Source: Mercurialis annua
Taxonomy: Eukaryota > Streptophyta > Magnoliopsida > Malpighiales > Euphorbiaceae
Length of the DNA stretch: 64,000 nt
Assembly: GCF_937616625.2 (NCBI RefSeq)
Contig: NC_065570.1
Span: 68,165,665-68,229,664 of the forward strand
Reading direction: 5' to 3'
Shown one piece after another: positions 57,186 through 64,000 of the stretch. Positions within the stretch are counted from its first letter, which is position 1, and each line of letters begins with the position of its first letter. A model generated the notes under the pieces. That model did no database searches and had not been told where the DNA came from. It was given only the letters and a program-made list of their open reading frames with translations. The position numbers were made by a program, and so were the translations under genes.

Positions 57186-60100
57186 ATGGACGGACCTCCT
57201 GTGGATGATCTATGCTCGGTATGCCATGGCAGATTCAAGGTCCCTTGCCAAGCCAATTGCTCTCACTGGTTTTGCGGTACTTTCTTTTCTCTCTATTTCT
57301 TTTTCCAATTTTTTACGATGTAAATGGTAACACTTCAAATTTTAGCGCAATTTGTTAAATTAAAATAGCTCTGGTTCCTGTTACATTTATTGATAGATGA
57401 TTGACTGAAATTTTAACCTAACAATTTGGTATTCACAAATTAGAATCTTATGCAGAAAAGCTTTCAAAATTGGTTTATGGAGCAATCGTATGTTGTGAAT
57501 TCTATAATAAGATCAATGCAAGCATGTTAAATAAGTAGCATTTCCTTGCAGTGTTGTAGAACAATGAATTATTTTACTAGTTCCATCATAACAAGATTAA
57601 ACTATCAATATACGTACAAGTTCCTTTTATCCAATTGTCATTGTACTGAAATTTGTATAATGCATCTTTTTGTTCATTGCAATAAGGTGATTGTATTATG
57701 CTTGTATGGCATCATGGATCTGCAATTCAACCTTGTAAATGCCCGCTTTGTCGTCGCCAAATTACATTGTTGGTTCCTGGTGAAGCTGCTCAAAGGGAGC
57801 GTCACAACCCTGATGTTGCTGAGATTCTGCAAAAGATTCAAACGTATAATCGTCTTTTTGGTGGACGTTCTAATAGCCTCATTCAGGTGTGTCTGTGTAC
57901 ATGCTTTCCCATCTTTTCTTTTGCTTTTAATAATTACTTTGTGGTGCTAATGATTTTTTGGTAGTGAAGATATTGTTATGTATTTGTAGCAATGCCTCGT
58001 ATCCTAGAGGGTCATGTTAGAGTTTCACAAATGGTTTGAGATGTCAAAAATATGGACATGACAACATTTTAATCTATAGGTTGTCTTTTAGAATCCATTT
58101 TTCTTGTGTAAGCATGTTCTAATGAGTTGCTTCTATGCTGTACTTGTTTTTCCCTATATCATTTGTTAATTTTTTTTCTCTTTCACTCATCTATAGTTAG
58201 ATCTCTATTTATATATATAATTTTCATAAGTATTTCAAATTATAGATTGAAGCCTGCCTTTTCATCTTCATTAAGCTAACAAGTAGCTTATTTCATGAAT
58301 GAATGAATGAAAATGAAAAATAAGTGAAGAAGAAAAAAAAGAGTTTTTTTATTGGTTTTGTTAGATAATTAGCTAGACAAGTTAACTATGGGTTCATTAT
58401 CTACATGCAAATAACAATTAATTTGCATATAGAATGCTGATATCACTTCCACAACATGTATCCTCTTAAATACAGAGAATGCAAGACCTTCCATTTCTGC
58501 TACGTAGATTGTTACGGGAACTGACGGATCCTCAAAGATCACTTCCTCTTGTCATCAGGGCACGCATCTATATTGCAGTTAAGTATATTTTCTTTTCATC
58601 TCTTTTGGATTCATAACATTTAATTAAGTTATCAACTATGCTGTAAGCACCTTTGTGTTCTTTGCTTGCAGTTTTGTAGCTCTCATCATTAACACAAGAA
58701 AACTTTTGACTTTATTTTTTAATTTTCAAATTTTTTATTCTTGAATATGTTTTTATAAGTTCTACGAGCTCTTAGGAACTTATGTTGTTGAACAAATTTA
58801 AATCTTTTTTAGTCGTGTGCATTAACTCAAAGATGAAAAGCGCATCGAAGGTATGGGCCGTATGGCCGTAGACGGGATGGGTTAGCTCAAGTGGTAAGAG
58901 CGTCCCACCTAAGATCAATAGGTCTTTACTTCGAGTCACTATTGGGGTGGGAGTTAAATCTTTTAATCATCTTTTAAAAAGAAGAGAGAAATAGAAGGTA
59001 TGGCTGTGAAAAATGTAAAAGAAGGATTCAGTCAATCCAACAGTTTTACGATTTCTAGTTTAGTCGTGTCCTATGATTGAGTTGATTGATAAACTTGGAG
59101 ACTGAACCTTTCAAACTAGGATGTAAAGTGAGACTAATAGTCTCTGCATAGAAGATAGGTAAGAAGCTCCATTAACTATCTCTACTAGATTTTGAGGAAG
59201 TGAACCTCAAAGATCACTTTCTGTTGTTATTACTTATTAGCGCATATATCAATATAAACCCAAACCTTTGCGGGCTGTTGCAATTTAACCAAAACTTTTA
59301 ATTTTTGTAATAATGTCCCGATTTCATCATTTCGTTGCAATTTTAGCCAAATTTTTTCTAATCAATTCAATTTTTAGTTGAATTTATAAATTAACTTCGT
59401 AATTAGCAAACCTCATTTTTCAGAATTTCAAAATTTAACTTCTAGTATGAAAAATATCAAAAATAACGTTACAATCTAATTCTAAATTCTCTAATTTTTC
59501 GGTGGTTAAAGCAAAAAAAACAAATGAGTTTGATGCTAAAAATGACAAGAAAAACCAAATACTGGTAATAGTTATTGTATTGAGGTGAAAGATTGAAAAA
59601 ATTAAATTGATTGAAAAACAAATGGCTAAAATTGCAATGTATAAAAATTCATTTTATAAAAAATCGAACCAAACCATACTAAAAAATTTATTAGTAAAAA
59701 TTGAATCAAATCGATTTAAAAATATCAATATTTTGAACCAAACCAAAAACCAAAATTCTTTATTATTTCAACCTGAACCGAATTGATTTTTTCAATTCAA
59801 TTCAGCTATTCGGTTTGGTTCGATTTTTGCCCTCCTATTTCAGAGAACATCTATTATCTATTTGAGGTTAGACTCTTCTTATAACCTCTGTGTCTTGTCT
59901 AGTTCTATTTATGACCGGTGAAGAATATATGCAGAAAACCAGCTGTCCAAGTCTTTTTTCACCAAATCATTATTCATCCATTCGTATCTGATTGTTCTAA
60001 CATAATTTGAGGGTAGAAATACGTACTTACGTAGAGATATTCTTACTCTATTTCGTGTTGTCTGCAGACGATACTAAGTGGCATTTACATTCTTAGTCCT

Positions 60101-60308
60101 GTAGACATCATTCCAGAAGGTGTCTTCTCTAATCTCTCTCAGTTTAATGTGTGTTTTTTTAGTAAAATTTACTAATAATGGGATCTTTTGTGTAGGTATT
60201 TTGGGTATAGTTGGCCTTTTGGATGATTTCCTTATAGGACTTATTTGCTTCCTTCACGTTGCTGCCATTTATCGATCAGTATTACACTTCAGACATGGAG
60301 GTTCATGA
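57186..60308 (+). CDS. RING-HC protein with DUF1232 (RNF170-like)
   Basis: Small membrane-associated E3 ubiquitin ligase candidate. Five exons: 57186-57276, 57687-57886, 58476-58577, 60068-60119, 60196-60308; 185 residues. The RING-HC zinc ligands are all present: Cys10, Cys13, Cys25, His27, Cys30, Cys33, Cys49, Cys52. After a charged linker (QRERHNPDVAEILQKIQTYN), the C-terminal part (TILSGIYILSPVDIIPEGIL then LGLLDDF-like) is a DUF1232 segment with one or two hydrophobic helices, the arrangement of plant RNF170-like proteins, which are ER-type ligases in animals. The substrate is unknown. The start is the first ATG ahead of the RING and gives the usual short N-terminus. Intron 3 (58578-60067) contains a SINE-like unit and another repeat. 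Confidence 0.88.
58874..58984 (+). repeat. tRNA-derived SINE-like unit
   Basis: GGGATGGGTTAGCTCAAGTG then GTAAGAGCGTCC is an excellent A box, and GGTCTTTACTTCGAGTCAC serves as a B box. A tail of TTTTAATCATCTTTTAAAAA ends it. Too degraded between the boxes to be a functional tRNA. In intron 3 of the RING gene. Confidence 0.65.
59230..59835. repeat. repeat debris in RING gene intron 3
   Basis: First half (59260-59660): foldback-type words AACCAAAACTTTTAATTTTTG and its looser inverse. Second half (59660-59835): ACCAAACCATAC, ACCGAATTG, TTCGGTTTGGTTCG words of the hAT-like type. Ends unresolved. Confidence 0.4.
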
Positions 60309-61292
60309 GTTGATTTCTGGTTCCTTTGCTGTAATCTTTGCATTAGTTGTCATGTAACTAAATTTAGATTAATGCTATATAACCCTCCTTTTTAACCCAC
60401 CTTACTTAACCCACCTGACATGGCAATCAAATAGTGGGTGCATTTAAAGTTGTTTTTTGAGATATACACTTTTGGGGAGAAATTGGACGAATTTATGAAT
60501 GAAATTTATACTGGCCATTTACTATGTTGAAGTATCATAATTTTATATGGATGTGTGACATTTTTTAATTAGGCGTGAGTGAGCATGTGATGCAGAAATT
60601 AAATTGATCAAAGCCACGACTGTCGCTATTCCTATTTTTTTTATTATTATTACCATTAAATAGTAGTATTATAAATCTATTGTTGGTAGTGTACAAGTTC
60701 CTATAAGCTTGTTTACAATTGAAAAATGTACATCTTTTTTCTCACGTAAGTTTTAAAGCTATTTAATCTGTTTTACAATTGAATTTGTTTTTCGAAGGAT
60801 ATGTTTATCTTTTCTTTTCTTTCAAATATTAAGTCTCACAATTTAAAAAAAAAAATCTAAGGACTTGGTTTTTCCAACCTAATCACCCACTGTTATGGGT
60901 TGGTTCAGGGATTTATACTTATTTATTAAACATAAATAATTTTTTATTTAAGCAAGCAAAATTAGAAAGCAAATGGATGAGCCAATCAAATGGTCTGATT
61001 ATACAAAATCCATAAGCAAGAATATTATTTTGTATAAATGATTTGAAAGAAAATAACTAATACATAATATTGGTAAATATTTGAATTCCACATATACATA
61101 AGCAGAAAATTGTTCTGTACGCGCAACCAAAAACATATTAATATTCATTCAACAAAATAAATTTACAACATGATTCAAAATAAAAATAAAAATTACAACA
61201 CTCTTTAATTTCAATCAAACTGCTCTGTGATATTACCCGTGACTCAAAGAATTTCAAATACATATGTTACAGAAATTTACAGTCTCAACAAA
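60309..61292. other. convergent spacer with a MITE left half
   Basis: Between the stop codons of the RING gene and the TCP11 gene, holding both 3'UTRs. At 60370-60495, AATGCTATATAACCCTCC, AACCCACCTGACATGGCAAT and AGATATACACTTTTGGGGAG mark a copy of the 43246 MITE family lacking a clear right end. The rest is AT-rich. Confidence 0.55.
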
Positions 61293-62638
61293 TTACATAG
61301 ACTTGAGCAGTTCTTCGTACCATGCTCCATGAACACTGCATGAAACAGTTGCCATCACAATTAGAATTTCAGCAGCTTCCATTACACTATCTGCAACAAC
61401 TGCTGCTCCGATCCGCTGAAGAGCTGTCACCACCAGCTGCCTTCCTTTATACCCACTCCCTCCGAGAACCGCGCATCTCAGAGCTAGATAAGCACAATGG
61501 GACACGTGTGCAAATATTGCATCCTCAGCCTGCAAGCTCTTCTGTAACATGCTTTTGATAATCTTTTGCTTCGCTTGGTGATTATCAGTATCAATCATAG
61601 AACTACCACCTTTTAATGCCCCACTTACTACGGTAACTATTTCTGATATTCCTGCATCATTGACATGGTCCAACAGCTCAGATAGTTGCTTGGTGCACTC
61701 GGATATAGTTTTTTCCACGTCCAGAAAGTTGGTCACTAACTTCTCAGTCACAAACATCTGTCGGAGGATCAACATGCTGAAAACAAATAGGGGATCGCAG
61801 TTGTTTCAGCACAAACATCTATATAGGTTATAATCAGTATTACACGGAAACAGATGCTGAAATGAAAATCCTAAAATGGAAAACAGCATAACGCCATTTT
61901 TACAAGAGTTGGTTATAGATATACAATACAGTTTTGTAGTTCTAAAAGCATTTCGGAAATGGAAATGAAACGTCGAGACGTCGGATTCAACATGTTTCTG
62001 TGCAATGTAGGTTATAACTAACATTCCAATCATAACCAACCTGGTAGAGATAACTATAATTTTCTGAAATTGTGATTGGACAACTCTGAGCTTGGAAAGA
62101 TTGAGTTTAACTGTTTCAGGCAGAGCTTCCGAAGTCAGCCCTTGCATCCCACTCACGAGTTTTAACAGGATGAGCCTCACAAACATATCCATCCTTTCTC
62201 CCTTGCATTCTGGTTGATCACAACCTAACAAAGTATTTTTAAACATAACAAGAGTAAGTTCAATTTTCTATAGTGACTTCAAAACAATGTAAAATTTACA
62301 CTAAGAGTTGTTAACTGAAATAAACCTGTATCTGAAGATACAGCTTTTAATGCTACTGTAATGGTGCCACCGGTTCGAAGCGTTTTTGGTATCACTTGGG
62401 TAGACCCAGTGTCACTTGCAAGACCCAATAGAGAATCCTTGTACTCATTCCACTCCTGCTCTGCAGTCGGAAGAATTGCGGAAAGCAATTGCTTCGTTAA
62501 TATTAGAGAAGGTGAAGCATCAGCAGGTGGCCCGTATCTATCGCAGAAAGCTCTTTTTAGATATTCCAGACCAGCAGATCCCTTGATAATTGGCTCCACA
62601 AATTTCAAATGAGCTTTACTGATTTCTTTCTTAAGATC
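61293..62638 (-). CDS. T-complex-11 (TCP11/SOK1) domain protein, 3' part
   Basis: Three C-terminal exons of a plant TCP11-domain protein: 62638-62326, 62224-62041, 61776-61293, phases matching, 326 residues to the TGA. Recognised from [20 protein letters not shown] then [39 protein letters not shown] then [20 protein letters not shown] and [17 protein letters not shown], the conserved core of the family. The family is poorly understood; relatives of mammalian TCP11 and yeast SOK1 affect cAMP-linked signalling, and plant members have no settled role. The first visible exon starts after a GACAG acceptor at 62639. No upstream exon is recognisable in 62640-64000, so the intron is over 1.3 kb and the N-terminal half lies beyond the window. 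Confidence 0.85.
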
Positions 62639-62639
62639 C

Positions 62640-64000
62640 TGTCAATACACAACCAATGCAATGTAAGATGCAATGGAGAGAAGTATGGTACATTATTGGA
62701 AATTAATAAGGATGGAATGTGGTGGGAACAAGAGATAGAAAAAGCATTTTCTCTGGATTGGAGTAAAAGTCACGTTGTAATTTATTTTAATTAATGATAC
62801 CTACTGCAAAAAAAGTTTGCATTTTATTTTGCTCATAATCCATCAACTTAAACGGAGAGTAAAACGGGAAAGTTAATAACATGTGAACTGCCTTAGAAAC
62901 CCTTGAATATTTTGAGTTTACAGTCAGGGTTTGGATATTTTGGATAATCTACAGGTCAAAGTAAGTGTATATTTTTTGAGGTAAACTGGGCTTTTATAAT
63001 TACGGTATCACCTATGTTTCAGACATAAAGACACCACTTATGAGTTATGATGCACTTTGTTTAAGATAAATATTTTAATTTCATTGCGAGGCCGTGGCAC
63101 CTTTCTGTCTGGTTTATGTAAACACATGATCTTCATGTCAGTTTTGGCATAATAAACATTAAGATTCCAAGATGTGGCAAACTATAACACCAGTTACACC
63201 ACAACGAAATGTATCTTTGAGGCAGTATATCTGAACAGTCCCTAAAACATTGTTCATTATAGCACCACTTTAATAATCTAGATGCGATTTTAGTAATATC
63301 GAAACATAACTATTTTAGGGGCTATTTTTAGCCGTCGCTAAAAAAATAAATTTGGGACAGTAAAAAGCTTCTCTACCTTCTTTAAATATAATATGATATT
63401 GCTAACTAAACCGCCCCAAAAATTGAAATTCTCTTTAATTAAATGTAAAAGCAGAATAATCCCTGATACAAACTCAATATAGCCTCTTTCTACTACCAAC
63501 AATTTACAATCCTATTAAACCGAATTTCACCTCTCCTAATTAATCTATGACTGCATCACAATCACCACACTACACCAAATATAACAAAGCTCAACATACC
63601 CTTAGCTGCAATATCATCAATTCTAACAATAACAGACCATAAAATATAATTGGTGGAGTCTATGTTGAGGTTGTATGAGTTATTATTCTGCTTTCACATT
63701 TTATATAAAAAATATTCAACTTTTGCGATCGTTTAAACTACCTCTAAAGCAATATATAATTTTATATTTAAGAAAGGTAGAGATGGTTTTAACTACTCTA
63801 AATTTAAATTTCACCACAGTTAAAACTGCCACTACAATAGATCATCCCTACAAATAGTTCCCTCTCGGCAGTTACTAAAATTGTTCCTACAATATCATGG
63901 CGCCGTAATCAACAACGTTTTATGGTATTTTCGAGAACAACTAACACTTCTAGGGACAGTTTAAGTTGCCACAAGAAAATGAATATACCGCCCCAATAGT
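62640..64000. other. TCP11 gene intron (partial) with repeat-like sequence
   Basis: Taken as intron of the TCP11 gene. No exon seen. At 63325-63350 AGCCGTCGCTAAAAAAAT and at 63560-63580 CACACTACACCAAATAT recall ends of CACTA-type transposons, but no matching pair or TSD could be drawn. Short frames at 62609 and 63675 have no motif. Confidence 0.4.

Noticed and set aside
58874..58950. A functional tRNA gene
   Set aside because: A and B boxes are present, but the anticodon arm and acceptor pairing cannot be drawn, and similar degraded units recur elsewhere, so it is SINE-like.
63230..64000. A CACTA transposon
   Set aside because: Words such as GCCGTCGCTAAAA and CACTACACCAAA are suggestive, but I could not pair two ends or find a 3-bp duplication.

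Overview
The window is nuclear DNA of a eudicot plant. It is AT-rich, its genes have many introns with plant-type GT/AG borders, and its gene families are plant-specific (amino acid permease, chloroplast adenylate kinase, CRINKLY4-related and CEP-receptor-type kinases, a GH35 beta-galactosidase with a SUEL lectin tail). No sequence was compared by computer. Exon borders were read by eye from splice sites, reading frame and recalled family sequence. I cannot name the species.

Layout. 1-300: possible last exon of an unidentified + strand gene. 1231-6244 (-): AAP-type amino acid permease with six exons, interrupted in exon 2 by a 558-bp hAT-type element. 7178-10442 (+): chloroplast adenylate kinase (AMK2-like, 7 exons), divergent from the permease across about 930 bp. 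13399-15684 (-): single-exon CRINKLY4-related receptor kinase (CCR4-like), convergent with AMK2. 19466-24615 (-): LRR receptor kinase of CEPR2 type, with two 5'UTR introns and one coding intron. 24.6-39.8 kb: a gene-free block of transposable elements. 39917-54150 (+): beta-galactosidase of BGAL16 type, 19 exons, first intron about 5 kb. 57186-60308 (+): RING-HC/DUF1232 protein, five exons. 61293-62638 (-): last three exons of a T-complex-11 (TCP11) domain protein whose 5' part lies outside the window.

The genes are independent nuclear loci, not an operon or pathway cluster. The AMK2/CCR4 adjacency matches the pair I recall in Arabidopsis (At5g47840/At5g47850), so that part is probably an old syntenic block.

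The rest is dominated by small non-autonomous elements, many with intact termini and target-site duplications (TSDs): hAT-like (8-bp TSD), Mutator-like foldbacks (9-12-bp TSD), Stowaway and pogo/Emigrant-like MITEs (TA), two Helitrons in opposite orientations, two short LINE derivatives with 13-16-bp TSDs, tRNA-derived SINE-like units, and a Ty1/copia RNase H fossil. I found no novel multi-gene system. The most notable points are the exon insertion in the permease, two GC-AG introns, a foldback element between 43-bp direct repeats, the paired internally deleted LINEs and a 3 x 161-bp tandem array.
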